Below, piece by piece: positions 7,566 through 17,090 of a stretch of 34,275 nucleotides of DNA. Made by a program: the position numbers and the translations under genes. The notes beneath the pieces are model-generated. The model made no database searches. It had not been told where the DNA came from and saw nothing but the letters and a program-made list of their open reading frames with translations. The stretch's first letter is position 1, and each line of letters starts with the position of its first letter. Source of the DNA: Myxococcota bacterium (GTDB lineage Bacteria > Myxococcota_A > Polyangia > Polyangiales > Houyiibacteriaceae). The stretch covers positions 1 through 34,275 of the forward strand of contig JANQQS010000051.1 of NCBI GenBank assembly GCA_028284955.1. Reading direction: 5' to 3'.

Positions 7566-8585
7566 ATGCGTGCGGTGTGGATCCCCAAATTCGGAAAACC
7601 CGACGTTCTTGAAGTGCGGGAAGCGGCCGACCCGAGCCCGCGCCCCGATGAAGTCCGTATTCGGGTTCGCGCATGCGGGCTGAATTTCGCTGAAATCATG
7701 GCTCGCCAAGGCCTCTATCCCGATGCTCCCAAGCCGCCGATGGTCGTGGGTTACGAAATCGCTGGTGAAATCGACCGGTGCGGCGCGGAGGTAAAAGGCC
7801 TCAAGGATGGGCAGCGCGTCGTGGCGATGGTCCGATTCGGAGGTCATGCCGACATGGTGTGTGCGCCTCAACGCCAAGTGTTTGCCATGCCGGACGACAT
7901 GTCCTTCGAAGAAGGAGCGGCGCTCCCGGTCAACTATCTCACCGCGTATCATATGCTCTTCGAAGTCAAGCGTGTGCGCGCCAATGAACGGGTTCTCATT
8001 CACATGGCAGCCGGGGGCGTCGGCACGGCAGCGCTTCAATTGTGCAAAACCATCGGCGCGGTCACCTTCGGAACCGCGTCCGCGGCGAAGCACGAGTACG
8101 TGCGCTCCCACGGTTGCGACCATCCCATCGACTACCGCTCCAAACACTACGTCGATGAAATAGAAGCGATTGCGGGACGCGCTTCGCTCGATCTCGTGCT
8201 CGATCCCCTGGGGGGTGGAGATTGGCGCAAAGGCTACTCGCTCCTTCGGCCGAGCGGCATGCTGATCGCCTACGGCTGGGCCAACATGAACGTCGGAGGC
8301 AAGCGAAGCATGTTGCGAATCGCGAGAGAGCTCGTCCGCCTCCCGCGCTACACGCCCATCCAGGTTATGGATCACAATCGCGCAGTGGCCGGCGTCAACA
8401 TCGGCCACCTTTGGAACGAGCTACCCATGATCCGACGAGAAACCGAAGCCCTCATGAAGCTCTATCAGCAAGGCAGCATCCGCCCCCACATCGACGCGAC
8501 GTTCCCCTTCTCCCAGGCCGCCGAAGCTCACCACTACCTCGAACGAGGCAAAAACGTGGGCAAAGTCTTACTCATCCCAGAGTAG
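7566..8585 (+). CDS. VAT1-like quinone oxidoreductase (MDR family)
   Basis: A 339-residue medium-chain dehydrogenase/reductase of the zinc-independent quinone oxidoreductase type, closest in feel to VAT1-like proteins. The N-terminal GroES-like fold carries VRIRVRACGLNFAEIMARQG and VVGYEIAGEI. The Rossmann domain has HMAAGGVGTAALQLCK, with the AxxGxxG nucleotide-binding loop, and LVLDPLGGGDW. The C-terminus, AAEAHHYLERGKNVGKVLL, is typical of the family. Expected activity is NADPH-dependent reduction of quinones or activated alkenes in the cytoplasm; the substrate is unknown. It is divergent from the PIN-like gene across 158 bases and is followed by a 17-bp tandem repeat. No co-directional neighbour suggests an operon. 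Confidence 0.9.
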   Translation: MRAVWIPKFGKPDVLEVREAADPSPRPDEVRIRVRACGLNFAEIMARQGLYPDAPKPPMVVGYEIAGEIDRCGAEVKGLKDGQRVVAMVRFGGHADMVCAPQRQVFAMPDDMSFEEGAALPVNYLTAYHMLFEVKRVRANERVLIHMAAGGVGTAALQLCKTIGAVTFGTASAAKHEYVRSHGCDHPIDYRSKHYVDEIEAIAGRASLDLVLDPLGGGDWRKGYSLLRPSGMLIAYGWANMNVGGKRSMLRIARELVRLPRYTPIQVMDHNRAVAGVNIGHLWNELPMIRRETEALMKLYQQGSIRPHIDATFPFSQAAEAHHYLERGKNVGKVLLIPE

Positions 8586-8628
8586 CCCGAAGCACGGAGT
8601 TGCCCGAAGCACGGAGTTGCCTGAAGCG
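8585..8628. repeat. 17-bp tandem repeat after oxidoreductase stop
   Basis: Two perfect 17-bp units (8585-8601 and 8602-8618) and a partial third start at the last base of the stop codon. They sit in the short convergent spacer before the outer-membrane protein gene. Confidence 0.85.
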
Positions 8629-8648
8629 TTCTTGCAGCATCTCGCGAG

Positions 8649-9446
8649 CTATCCAGGTAGCCCGCTGATTCTGATAAACGCCCCCACATTGCTGGTCACG
8701 CCGTCGTAGGTCTCCTCAAGATTCGCGCCGGCGCCGAAAATCCAAGAAACGTTTCCCCACTCCGTGGTCGCGCCGAGGCGCAGCTGCTGGCTAAGGGTCC
8801 AGCCATCATCCCCAAACACGACGCTCGACCTTGAAAATCCGTACCCGAGGGACGTGAACACACCCCATCGCTCGTTGATTTTCGGCTGGTACATGATGGC
8901 GCCTCCGACGCCAATATCGTCTTTTCCTACGGAGGGCTCAATCCAGATCAAAAAGCCATCTGGTCCCAAGTAGAACGCAAACAAACTGCCGCGAACCCAG
9001 GGCCTCACTCCTTGCTCGTTGGTTTCATATCCGGCGAGCACGTTGACCCCGATGTCGATCACGCTGCCCAAGGCGCGGTATCCGAGCCCAGCGTGCCCCG
9101 AACTGCTGGCGTTCCCATCGTAGTCCACCGTGCTCACGGCCCGCATCTGGGTAACCACCACGTCTTGAATGAACAAAAAAAGGTTCAGGTCGGTATAGAC
9201 TTGATTGTGGCCGACCAAGACCTCGCCGTAGTCGAACGCAGCCACTGACGCCGGCGTCAACGTGGCCTGCGCGGTCCACACCGAAGCGCACCACGCGAGG
9301 GCCGTACACCATGAACCCAAGCGGGTCTGGCCGAACCGATTTCGCCGCGAGAAGACCGCCGATCTGCGGTTTCCCATCTCGCGATTCAGACCGCGCCGCG
9401 CGAAGCTCGCCATCCACATCCTCGGCCCGCCCGCTCCCCGCTTCAT
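8649..9446 (-). CDS. Probable outer-membrane beta-barrel protein
   Basis: A 265-residue protein with no recognised family. After about 40 basic residues comes a hydrophobic export-like segment (LGSWCTALAWCASVWTAQA). The rest has alternating aromatic and small residues typical of beta strands: VRGSLFAFYLGPDGFLIWIE, IGVGGAIMYQPKINERWGVF and LGYGFSRSS. It ends in ISGLPG, not the usual C-terminal aromatic residue. A small outer-membrane barrel is the best guess. AGGGGA lies about five bases upstream of the ATG at 9446, which supports that start, but an inner ATG at 9377 would give a more normal signal peptide. It is divergent from the cotransporter. Confidence 0.55.
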   Translation of the reverse strand: MKRGAGGPRMWMASFARRGLNREMGNRRSAVFSRRNRFGQTRLGSWCTALAWCASVWTAQATLTPASVAAFDYGEVLVGHNQVYTDLNLFLFIQDVVVTQMRAVSTVDYDGNASSSGHAGLGYRALGSVIDIGVNVLAGYETNEQGVRPWVRGSLFAFYLGPDGFLIWIEPSVGKDDIGVGGAIMYQPKINERWGVFTSLGYGFSRSSVVFGDDGWTLSQQLRLGATTEWGNVSWIFGAGANLEETYDGVTSNVGAFIRISGLPG

Positions 9447-9560
9447 GGTCCCCTGGTGTACGCCCTAGCAGGTATCGAATCAAGCCGACTCGGGGCACGA
9501 AACATCCAAAAATAGCGCGAACAACACGGATGTTGCGTCACATGGTCGTGGTGTGACACG

Positions 9561-12128
9561 GTGCCCCGAGCCGTGACCGAGCCGCTGACAGCCGACTCCC
9601 CGCGAGCCAGCGCAGGCCGCTTCGGAACGTTTTCGGGAGTGTTTACCCCGAGCATTCTCACGATTCTCGGCGTCGTGATGTATCTCCGGCTCGGCTGGGT
9701 CACAGGACAAGCCGGCCTTGGCGGCACCATCGTCATCGTGGTGATCGCCCACATGATTTCGTTCGCGACCGGCCTTTCTATCGCCAGCATCGCCACCAAT
9801 CGCACCGTGGGCGCGGGCGGCGCGTACTTCATGATCAGCCGCTCCCTCGGCGCGCCGGCCGGCGCCGCAATCGGCATTCCGCTGTTCTTCGCCCAGGCCC
9901 TCAGCATCACGTTCTACATCGTGGGCTTTACCGAATCGGTGATGCCGCTGCTTCCCGAATCGCTCGCGCGATACGTGTCCCCCGTGGCGATGAGCACTGG
10001 AGTCAATGTGCTTCTCACCATGGTGTCGCTCAAGAGCGCCGACCTCGCCATCAAGATGCAGTACTTCGTCATGCTGGCGATCGCGCTCTCGCTCGCATCG
10101 TTCTTCGGGGGCACGACGCCAGAGTTCCCGCGACAGATCGAGTGGATCAACCCTGAGGGCGCACCGTTCGGAACCGTATTCGCGGTCTTCTTTCCGGCCG
10201 TGACCGGCATCATGACGGGCGCGAGCATGTCCGGGGACCTCAAAGACCCCCGGAAAGCCATCCCCACCGGAACCCTCGCGGCAATTTTCGTAGGCATGGT
10301 GGTGTATCTCGGGTTCCCCGTATGGCTGTCGCTGAACTACGACAACGAAGGACTGGTTCGCGACCTCGATTCGGTGTGGAAGATTTCGCGATTTCAGTCG
10401 CTCATCTATGTCGGCGTATGGGGCGCCACGCTATCGAGCGCACTCGGCAGCATTCTCACCGCCCCGAGAACCCTTCAAGCCCTCGCGTGGGACGGCTTGG
10501 TGCCTCGCGTGTTCGGAAAGGGTAGCGGCCCCAACAACGAGCCCCGCATCGGCATGATGTTGTCTTTCGTCATGGCGCAAACCGGCATTCTGCTGGGCAG
10601 CCTCGACGCTATCGCCCCTGTGCTCACAATGTTTTTCCTCGCCACCTACGGCGTCACCAATCTCGCAAGCGGCCTGCAGAAATGGGCCGCGAGCCCCAGC
10701 TTTCGCCCTGCGTTTGCGGTGCCCGCGGGCGTAAGTCTGCTCGGCGGAGTGGCGTGCTTCTACGTGATGAGCATCATCGACTTCGGCGCGATGATTGCGG
10801 CGCTCGTGTTTTGCGCGATCATCTTTCTGATCGCTGAGCGGAGAACGCTCGACACCACCTACGGCGACGCGCGTCACGGTATCTGGGCCGCCCTCGTTCG
10901 AACCGCCCTGCACCGGCTCCGCCGCGTCGAATGGCACCCGCTCAATTGGCGACCAAACTTGGTCATCCTGGGCGGGAACCCGAACAAACGGCCGCATCTG
11001 TTGCACCTCGGCAGCGCGGTAGTTCAAGACCGCGGCCTCGTCACCTATTTCCATCTGCTCAAGGGCACGGTGCGCGACCATGCCAATCTTCGCAACGATC
11101 TCTTCGACACCTACGAACGAAAAATCGCGGAACGGTTTCCCAATGTCTTTTACCGAGTGGACATCGTCGACGATGTCTACCGAGGCACGGTCCAAGTCGC
11201 CCAAAGCTACGGCGTCGGCGGGTTCGAAGCGAACAGCGTGATGGCGGGTTGGCCGCGAAAGACCGAGCGCAGCGAACGGTATGTGCAAATGTGCCGCGAC
11301 CTCGTCGACCTCGACCGATCGCTCTTGCTCGTCAAATACGACGACGACAAGCAGTTCGGCGACGGCAAAGTCATCCACATCTGGTGGGGCGGCTTGCAAG
11401 GAAACGGCGGTTTGATGCTCCTGCTCGCGTATCTCGTGACCGCGCACTACCGCTGGCGCAACGCCAAGGTCAAAGTTCTCACGGTCGTCGCCACCGATGA
11501 AGAAAAGCGCGCCGCCGAAGACAATCTCTCGCGACTTCTTGCCGCCGCGCGACTTCATGGCGAACCGCGCGTGATCCTGCGTCAGGGCAGAAGCATCGCG
11601 CAGATCATGCACGTCGAAAGCGAGCGCGCCGACCTCGCCATCGTCGGCTTTCGCCTTCCCCCCGAGGGCGACCCTGTCGAGCCTTTCTTTCTGCGCATGA
11701 GCGAAATGCTTGCCGAGCTCCCCACCACGATTCTCGTTCACAGCGCACGCAATTTCGAAAGCGAACCGGTGCTCTTCGACAGCGCGACGGCTTCCGTCTC
11801 GTCAACCACCCTGAGCCGCTCGAGTCGACCGCCAAGCTCTTCGCCGGCTCAGGTCATGTCGGGGGCACACCCGCGCGTTCGATCCTCAACCACCGGGACG
11901 GCGACTCCTCCGGAGACAGCCGCTCCCGCCGAAGACACGACCACCGCGGGAATCAGAAAGCGCGAAGACTCGTTCGCGAGCTCCGAGCTCGGTGATTCTG
12001 CAACGCTCTACCTCCGACAACAAAAACTTCCATCGACTCCCGACCACCCAGATTCACCAATCGATGCCGTCGATCCCTCCATTTCATCCCAACGCTTGGA
12101 AATCCCAGACTCAGAACGCGAATCGTAG
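9561..12128 (+). CDS. Cation-chloride cotransporter (SLC12-like)
   Basis: An 855-residue membrane transporter of the APC superfamily, closely resembling the cation-chloride cotransporters (NKCC/KCC), which move K or Na together with Cl across the membrane. The hallmark first helix is FGTFSGVFTPSILTILGVVM followed by YLRLGWVTGQAGLGG. About twelve hydrophobic segments extend to roughly residue 440. A large cytoplasmic domain follows, with RPNLVILGGNPNKRPHLL and later WWGGLQGNGGLMLLLAY, both matching the conserved SLC12 C-terminal region. The last 90 residues are Ser/Thr/Pro-rich and probably disordered. Start is GTG at 9561. It precedes a betaine/choline-type importer on the same strand, which suggests a shared role in ion and osmolyte balance. 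Confidence 0.88.
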   Translation: MPRAVTEPLTADSPRASAGRFGTFSGVFTPSILTILGVVMYLRLGWVTGQAGLGGTIVIVVIAHMISFATGLSIASIATNRTVGAGGAYFMISRSLGAPAGAAIGIPLFFAQALSITFYIVGFTESVMPLLPESLARYVSPVAMSTGVNVLLTMVSLKSADLAIKMQYFVMLAIALSLASFFGGTTPEFPRQIEWINPEGAPFGTVFAVFFPAVTGIMTGASMSGDLKDPRKAIPTGTLAAIFVGMVVYLGFPVWLSLNYDNEGLVRDLDSVWKISRFQSLIYVGVWGATLSSALGSILTAPRTLQALAWDGLVPRVFGKGSGPNNEPRIGMMLSFVMAQTGILLGSLDAIAPVLTMFFLATYGVTNLASGLQKWAASPSFRPAFAVPAGVSLLGGVACFYVMSIIDFGAMIAALVFCAIIFLIAERRTLDTTYGDARHGIWAALVRTALHRLRRVEWHPLNWRPNLVILGGNPNKRPHLLHLGSAVVQDRGLVTYFHLLKGTVRDHANLRNDLFDTYERKIAERFPNVFYRVDIVDDVYRGTVQVAQSYGVGGFEANSVMAGWPRKTERSERYVQMCRDLVDLDRSLLLVKYDDDKQFGDGKVIHIWWGGLQGNGGLMLLLAYLVTAHYRWRNAKVKVLTVVATDEEKRAAEDNLSRLLAAARLHGEPRVILRQGRSIAQIMHVESERADLAIVGFRLPPEGDPVEPFFLRMSEMLAELPTTILVHSARNFESEPVLFDSATASVSSTTLSRSSRPPSSSPAQVMSGAHPRVRSSTTGTATPPETAAPAEDTTTAGIRKREDSFASSELGDSATLYLRQQKLPSTPDHPDSPIDAVDPSISSQRLEIPDSERES

Positions 12129-12158
12129 CGTTATTTTTGCGGTTTCGTTGCCTCTCCT

Positions 12159-12187
12159 TTGACAAACGCACAACCGGCCCACATACG
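12159..12187 (+). promoter_or_regulatory. Possible sigma-70-type promoter
   Basis: A perfect -35 box TTGACA (12159-12164) is followed after 17 bases by CATACG (12182-12187), a poor -10 box. It lies 30 bases upstream of the ABC ATPase start, in the 89-base gap after the cotransporter. Confidence 0.35.
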
Positions 12188-12217
12188 TAGAGAGTTCCTG
12201 CTGTACCGCCCGGACCC

Positions 12218-12976
12218 GTGATTCGCCTGCAACAAGTCACCAAGCGCTACGATGCGTTCACCGCGGTGCACGAATGCTCCCTCCACGTTCGTCAAGGAGA
12301 GCTCCTCGTGCTGCTGGGAGCCTCTGGTTCAGGAAAAAGCACCACGCTGAAAATGATTAATCGGCTGATCGAGCCAACCGCCGGGACGATCGAAATCGAC
12401 GGAACCGACACCCAATCGGTCAACCCGTCGACCCTCCGACGAGAAATCGGCTACGTGTTTCAGGAGGTAGGCCTCTTCCCGCACCTGTCCGTGGAAGACA
12501 ATATCGGCATCACCCCTTCGCTGCTGGGCTGGGATCGCGCGCGCATAAGAGCGCGAGTCAACGATATGCTCGATATGGTGGAGCTCGACCCAGACGGTAT
12601 GCGCAGCCGACGACCAAACGAGCTTTCAGGAGGGCAGAAGCAGCGCGTAGGCGTGGCTCGAGCGCTCGCTGCCCAACCGAACGTGGTGCTTCTCGACGAA
12701 CCCTTCGGCGCGCTCGACCCGCTAACCCGCGACGCCCTACAGCAAACGTTCCAAAAAGTTCGACGAGAATCGGGCATGACCGCAATCTTCGTGACCCACG
12801 ACATGGTGGAAGCCCTCTTGCTCGGGGACCGCATCGGGGTCATGCAGCAGGGACGTCTCGTCCAGCTCGGCCCCCCCGAGGAACTTCTCGAACGCCCCGT
12901 GAACCCCTACGTCGCCGCCCTCATGGACACCCCGCGACGCCAAGCCAAAGCGCTCTCCGATTTATCCGATGCATGA
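12218..12976 (+). CDS. Betaine/choline-type ABC importer, ATPase
   Basis: A 252-residue ATPase subunit of an ABC importer of the quaternary amine uptake family (OpuC, OsmV or YehX type). All motifs are intact: Walker A GASGSGKST (34-42), Q-loop FQEVGLFPH (Gln82), signature NELSGGQKQR (134-143), Walker B VVLLDEP (156-162) and H-loop FVTHDMVEA. The sequence GSGKSTTLKMINRLIEPTAG is typical of this family. Many relatives carry C-terminal CBS domains that sense ionic strength; this one ends soon after the ATPase core and lacks them. Start is GTG at 12218. The gene overlaps the permease-binding protein fusion by eight bases, so translation is probably coupled. Confidence 0.9.
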   Translation: MIRLQQVTKRYDAFTAVHECSLHVRQGELLVLLGASGSGKSTTLKMINRLIEPTAGTIEIDGTDTQSVNPSTLRREIGYVFQEVGLFPHLSVEDNIGITPSLLGWDRARIRARVNDMLDMVELDPDGMRSRRPNELSGGQKQRVGVARALAAQPNVVLLDEPFGALDPLTRDALQQTFQKVRRESGMTAIFVTHDMVEALLLGDRIGVMQQGRLVQLGPPEELLERPVNPYVAALMDTPRRQAKALSDLSDA

Positions 12977-14537
12977 ACTGCTCGCCCGCCTGCCAGACTA
13001 CCTCGGCGGCCATTTAAGACTATCGCTTTCCGCTCTGATCGTCGGGGTCGCGATCAGCGTTCCTTTGGGCGTTTTGGCTACGCGCCGTCGCGCGCTCGAA
13101 TCGCCCCTGTTGGCCATCGCAGGGGTCATTCAGACGGTTCCCGCGCTCGCGATGCTCGCGGTGATGGTACCCGCCCTCGCCATGCTGGCGCTTCCCAGTA
13201 TCGGTTTCCTGCCCGCGTTCCTGGGACTGACGCTCTACAGCATCCTCCCCATTCTGCGAAACACAGTGGTGGGCATTCGCGGAGTCGACCGCGCGATCAC
13301 CGAAGCCGCGCGCGGCGTTGGCATGACACCGTGGGATCGACTGCGCCGCGTCGACTTTCCCCTTGCGCTGCCCGTCATCGTCGCAGGTATTCGCACCGCA
13401 ACCGTATGGACGGTGGGTATGGCGACGCTCTCGACCCCCGTCGGCGCACCGAGTCTTGGCAACTACATTTTCAGCGGACTGCAAACCCGCAACTATCCCG
13501 CCGTCGCGGTGGGATGCGTCGCCGCCGCAGTGCTCGCGCTCAGTCTTGACGGGCTTGTCCGCATGCTGGAGCAAGGCGTCAAGGCAGAACGCCGGTGGCT
13601 CACCGCGGGGGCGACGACTGCGCTCCTCGTGCTCGCCGTGTGGTCCGGCGCGGGTCTGGCATACGGGTCCAACTTTGGCGGAGCGCCAATCAAGATAGGC
13701 GCCAAAACATTTACCGAACAATACATACTCGCCGAAATCATCGGTCAGAAGATTCGCGCCGAGAGCGACCGAGAAGCGCAAGTGTTGAGTTCGCTCGGCT
13801 CTACGGTGGTGTTCGACGCGCTCAAAAACGGCGCGGTCGACGTCTACGTAGGCTACACGGGAACGATCTACGCCAACGTAATGAAACGCGATCCCCAACA
13901 CGTCGACCGCAAGGTTCTCGTGCAGGAAATCGATCACTGGATGCAACAGAATCACGGAATTCGCTGCCTCGGCGCGATCGGCTTCGAAAACACTTATGCG
14001 CTCGCAGTCCGGCGCGACTTTGCAAAAAGATACCGATTGCACACCATCAGCGATTTGGCGCGCGTGCCGCCGAACACCCGCTTCGGAGCTGACTACGAAT
14101 TTTTCGTACGACCAGAGTGGCGCACGCTAAAAGCTTCGTACGATCTTGGCTCTCTTGAGGAGCGAATCATGGATCCAGGGCTGATGTATCAAGCGCTGGA
14201 CGGAGGAGATGTCGACCTCATTACCGCGTACTCGACGGATGGTCGCATCGAGGCCTTCGATGGGGCATTGCTCCGCGACGACCGTTCGGTCTTGCCCAAC
14301 TACGATGCGATACTACTAGTAGGGCCTCAGCTCTTCTGGGACGCACCAGAAGCGGTCGACGCGTTGCGTTCGCTGCTCGGATCGATCGATGCGCGCCAGA
14401 TGCGCCACCTCAATCTTCGCGTCGACGTCGATGGGCGATCTCCCGCGTCGGTAGCCGCTGAATTCCTGGCAAACCAGGCGAAAATCGAGCCCTCGGGTCC
14501 TCCCAAACCATCACCATCGGGATCAAGCGGCCAATAG
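12969..14537 (+). CDS. Betaine/choline-type ABC permease fused to binding protein
   Basis: A 522-residue fusion of permease and substrate-binding domains. Residues 1-205 hold hydrophobic helices and the ATPase-contact EAA loop EAARGVGMTPWDRLRRVDFP. A further helix (about 213-232) leads to the binding domain, which opens with IKIGAKTFTEQYILAEIIGQ, characteristic of OsmF/OpuCC-type betaine and choline binders. Further matches are VDVYVGYTGTIY and VDLITAYSTDGRIEAFDGAL. The domain would face the periplasm or outer membrane leaflet. Together with the ATPase gene this is a complete two-gene importer. The likely substrate is a compatible solute such as glycine betaine, carnitine or choline; which one is not shown. 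The last 20 residues are Pro/Ser-rich. Confidence 0.9.
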   Translation: MHELLARLPDYLGGHLRLSLSALIVGVAISVPLGVLATRRRALESPLLAIAGVIQTVPALAMLAVMVPALAMLALPSIGFLPAFLGLTLYSILPILRNTVVGIRGVDRAITEAARGVGMTPWDRLRRVDFPLALPVIVAGIRTATVWTVGMATLSTPVGAPSLGNYIFSGLQTRNYPAVAVGCVAAAVLALSLDGLVRMLEQGVKAERRWLTAGATTALLVLAVWSGAGLAYGSNFGGAPIKIGAKTFTEQYILAEIIGQKIRAESDREAQVLSSLGSTVVFDALKNGAVDVYVGYTGTIYANVMKRDPQHVDRKVLVQEIDHWMQQNHGIRCLGAIGFENTYALAVRRDFAKRYRLHTISDLARVPPNTRFGADYEFFVRPEWRTLKASYDLGSLEERIMDPGLMYQALDGGDVDLITAYSTDGRIEAFDGALLRDDRSVLPNYDAILLVGPQLFWDAPEAVDALRSLLGSIDARQMRHLNLRVDVDGRSPASVAAEFLANQAKIEPSGPPKPSPSGSSGQ

Positions 14538-14600
14538 AACCAGCCCGCCAAGCTGTGGTATCCTGGTAGGCAGCGACCGAAAACGTATGCCCAGAAAAGT

Positions 14601-17090
14601 ATGAGCGACCAGGCCGACAAACTGCTCGAGCGCGCGCAAGAGCATATGAAAGCTGGCCGGCACGAGGCCGCGCTGGCCGATTTCAACCGAGTGCTCGAGC
14701 TTCGACCTGCGTCGGCGGAGATTTACGGCCAACGTGGCGAGGTATTGCGACGCATGGGTCGCTATCGCGATGCGATCGCGTCGCTGGACCAAGCGATCGC
14801 CAGTGATCCCCGATATGCGTTCGCGCTGGCCAGCCGAGGGGACGCGCGCGCGCGTCTGGGAGATGTGGCGCTCGCGCTTTCCGATCTCAACGCCGCAATT
14901 ACGGTCGATGGGAAATACTCGTGGGCGTTTTTCCGGCGTGGCGAAATCCATCTCGATGCCGGCCGCCACGATGAAGCGATTGCCGATCTCACCCGAGCCA
15001 TCGAACTTGAACCGGAGCGCGCATCGATCATCGCGACGCGCGGCGAAGCCTATCGGCTCGTCCACCGTCACCGCGAAGCGCTCGCGGATTTCGACGAAGC
15101 CATCAAGCTCGAACCGAACGTGTCGTGGGTGCTCGCGAGTCGCGGGAAAAGCCGAGCGCTCTGCGATGAGCGCGAAGCGGCGCTCTCCGATTTCGATCGC
15201 GCGATCGAAATCCAACCGGACTATCCTTGGGCCCTCGCACAACGGGGCGAAGTCCACCGCCTCATGGGCAATCACGGCCCAGCGATTGCCGACCTCAGCC
15301 GCGCCATCGCGCTCGACCCCAAAAACGCATGGGCATGGGCGAGCCGCGGCGCTTGCTATCGAGGAGAAAAACGCCTCGAGGAAGCATGGTCGGACCTCTC
15401 GCAAGCTCTGCTGCTAGATGGAAAGTACGCTTGGGCGCTGGCAAACCGCGGCATGACGCTCTTCGACCTGGGGCGCTTCGAAGACGCCCTGCAAGACCTC
15501 GATAAGTCTATCGCGCTCGACGACACCAATCCTTTTGCCATTGGCCGTCGCGCGGAAACCTATGTTGAACTCCGCCGCTACGAAGCCGCCCTCGCCGATT
15601 TCGAACGGCTTCTCGAGCGCGATCCGCTCGACGGTTGGGCCATCGCACATCGCGCCGATACGCTGCGACTGATGGAGCGCTTTCACGAGGCTATCGCCGG
15701 TTTCGATCGCGCGACTGAGGTCAATCCGAAGTATGCGTGGGCCATCGCCTCACGCGCGGAGACCTACCACATGCTCGAGCGCTACGAAGAAGCCCTCGAA
15801 GACTTCACTCGCGCCACGGAAATCCAACCCGATTACCCCTGGGCTCGAGAAGGCCGCGCCCGCACGCTCAACAAGCTGCTTCGGAGCGATGAATCCATCT
15901 CCGAACTCGACTGGCTCATCAATCGAGGGGCGCCGTCCCCACGCCTTTTGCGTATGCGAGCGCAAGCCTACGTGTCTCAGGGCCGCTACGAAGAAGCCCT
16001 GAGCGACTACGACGCCGCATTGAATCTCGATCCCCGGCGCATCGAATCGATCTCCGGGCGAGGCAACGTGCTTCGGCTGCTCGAGCGACACGAAGAAGCA
16101 ATCGACGCCTTCACTCGAACCATTGAACTTTCGGACGACAACGCGTGGGCGGTATCGCGGCGCGCGGATTGCCATCGAGCGCTCGGAAACTACGAAAAAG
16201 CAATCACCGATTTCACCACCGCCATCGCCATCGAGCCTCATGAAGCATTCTCCTTCGCCGGACGAGGCGACGCCCTAAGGCAGACCCGGCGCTACGAAGA
16301 AGCGCTTCGCGACTTAGACCGAGCGCTGGAACTCGACCCCGACTCACGCTGGGCGGTGGGCAGTCGCGCAGATACGCTCCGGCTTCTCGGGCGCTACGAA
16401 GAAGCGCTCAGCGATTTCGACACGGCTATCGCCTGGGATCCTAAGGACGCATGGTTGCTCTCCCACCGCGCAGACACGCTCCGGCGAGCAGGACGACTCA
16501 TGCAGGCGCTCGCCGACTTGCATCAAGCCCTCGAACTCGAACCGGGCGACGTGTGGATTCTCGGCCGCCGCGCGCACACCTACATCGACATCGGACGTCA
16601 CGAAAATGCCTTACAAGATATCTCGAGCATTCTCGACCGGACCCCGAGCGACCCTTTCGCGCTCAGCATGCGCCCGCATGTCCTGAGGCAACTCGATCGT
16701 TTCGACGAAGCCCTCGAGGCCTCGGACGACGTGATCGAACGTTTTCCCGATCGTAGCTGGCATCTCTACGTACGCGCGGTCACCCACCGAAAGCGTGGCG
16801 ACGAAGATGCTGCGTCGAGCGATTTGTCCAAAGCGGTGCGGCTCGCCCAGGAGCGCCTCGCACAAGAAACCGACCACATGGATACACGCGTAGACCTCAT
16901 CGTGTATCTCATGGCGCTGGGCGACGCGAAACAAGCCCGTCGTCAATGCGACCACTTGCTCTCCCAAGACCCGCCCGAACGGCTGATTCAAGGAGCGCGG
17001 CAAAAACTCTCCGACTTCCGTGAACTACTCGGCGAAAACCACGCCTCCAAAGAAGTCCGCGCCCTCCTCGAACGACTATCCAAACACTAG
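14601..17090 (+). CDS. Large TPR-repeat protein
   Basis: An 829-residue protein made almost wholly of tetratricopeptide repeats with a 34-residue period, about 23 in number. Typical units are RYRDAIASLDQAIASDPRYA, RYEEALSDFDTAIAWDPKDA and RYEEALRDLDRALELDPDSR, with the usual Ala, Tyr, Gly and Pro positions. No signal peptide, membrane helix or enzymatic domain is seen, so it is probably a cytoplasmic scaffold. Repeats are very regular, with Trp-Ala at the start of many units (WAIASRAE, WAVGSRAD). The start at 14601 has AAAAGT directly upstream, a weak ribosome site. It follows the importer by 63 bases, and its stop overlaps the methyltransferase stop from the other strand in a shared CTAG. 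Confidence 0.88.
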   Translation: MSDQADKLLERAQEHMKAGRHEAALADFNRVLELRPASAEIYGQRGEVLRRMGRYRDAIASLDQAIASDPRYAFALASRGDARARLGDVALALSDLNAAITVDGKYSWAFFRRGEIHLDAGRHDEAIADLTRAIELEPERASIIATRGEAYRLVHRHREALADFDEAIKLEPNVSWVLASRGKSRALCDEREAALSDFDRAIEIQPDYPWALAQRGEVHRLMGNHGPAIADLSRAIALDPKNAWAWASRGACYRGEKRLEEAWSDLSQALLLDGKYAWALANRGMTLFDLGRFEDALQDLDKSIALDDTNPFAIGRRAETYVELRRYEAALADFERLLERDPLDGWAIAHRADTLRLMERFHEAIAGFDRATEVNPKYAWAIASRAETYHMLERYEEALEDFTRATEIQPDYPWAREGRARTLNKLLRSDESISELDWLINRGAPSPRLLRMRAQAYVSQGRYEEALSDYDAALNLDPRRIESISGRGNVLRLLERHEEAIDAFTRTIELSDDNAWAVSRRADCHRALGNYEKAITDFTTAIAIEPHEAFSFAGRGDALRQTRRYEEALRDLDRALELDPDSRWAVGSRADTLRLLGRYEEALSDFDTAIAWDPKDAWLLSHRADTLRRAGRLMQALADLHQALELEPGDVWILGRRAHTYIDIGRHENALQDISSILDRTPSDPFALSMRPHVLRQLDRFDEALEASDDVIERFPDRSWHLYVRAVTHRKRGDEDAASSDLSKAVRLAQERLAQETDHMDTRVDLIVYLMALGDAKQARRQCDHLLSQDPPERLIQGARQKLSDFRELLGENHASKEVRALLERLSKH

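Noticed and set aside
7395-8408. Long minus-strand open frame across the quinone oxidoreductase
   Set aside because: It is antisense to a gene with clear family motifs; its own translation is His/Arg-rich and matches nothing.
10431-11741. 436-codon minus-strand open frame inside the cotransporter
   Set aside because: It lies wholly within a recognised transporter gene and has no motifs; it is a codon-bias shadow in GC-rich DNA.
12218-17090. The large TPR gene as part of the importer operon
   Set aside because: It is on the same strand and only 63 bases away, so co-transcription is possible, but nothing in the protein ties it to transport; I left the link open.
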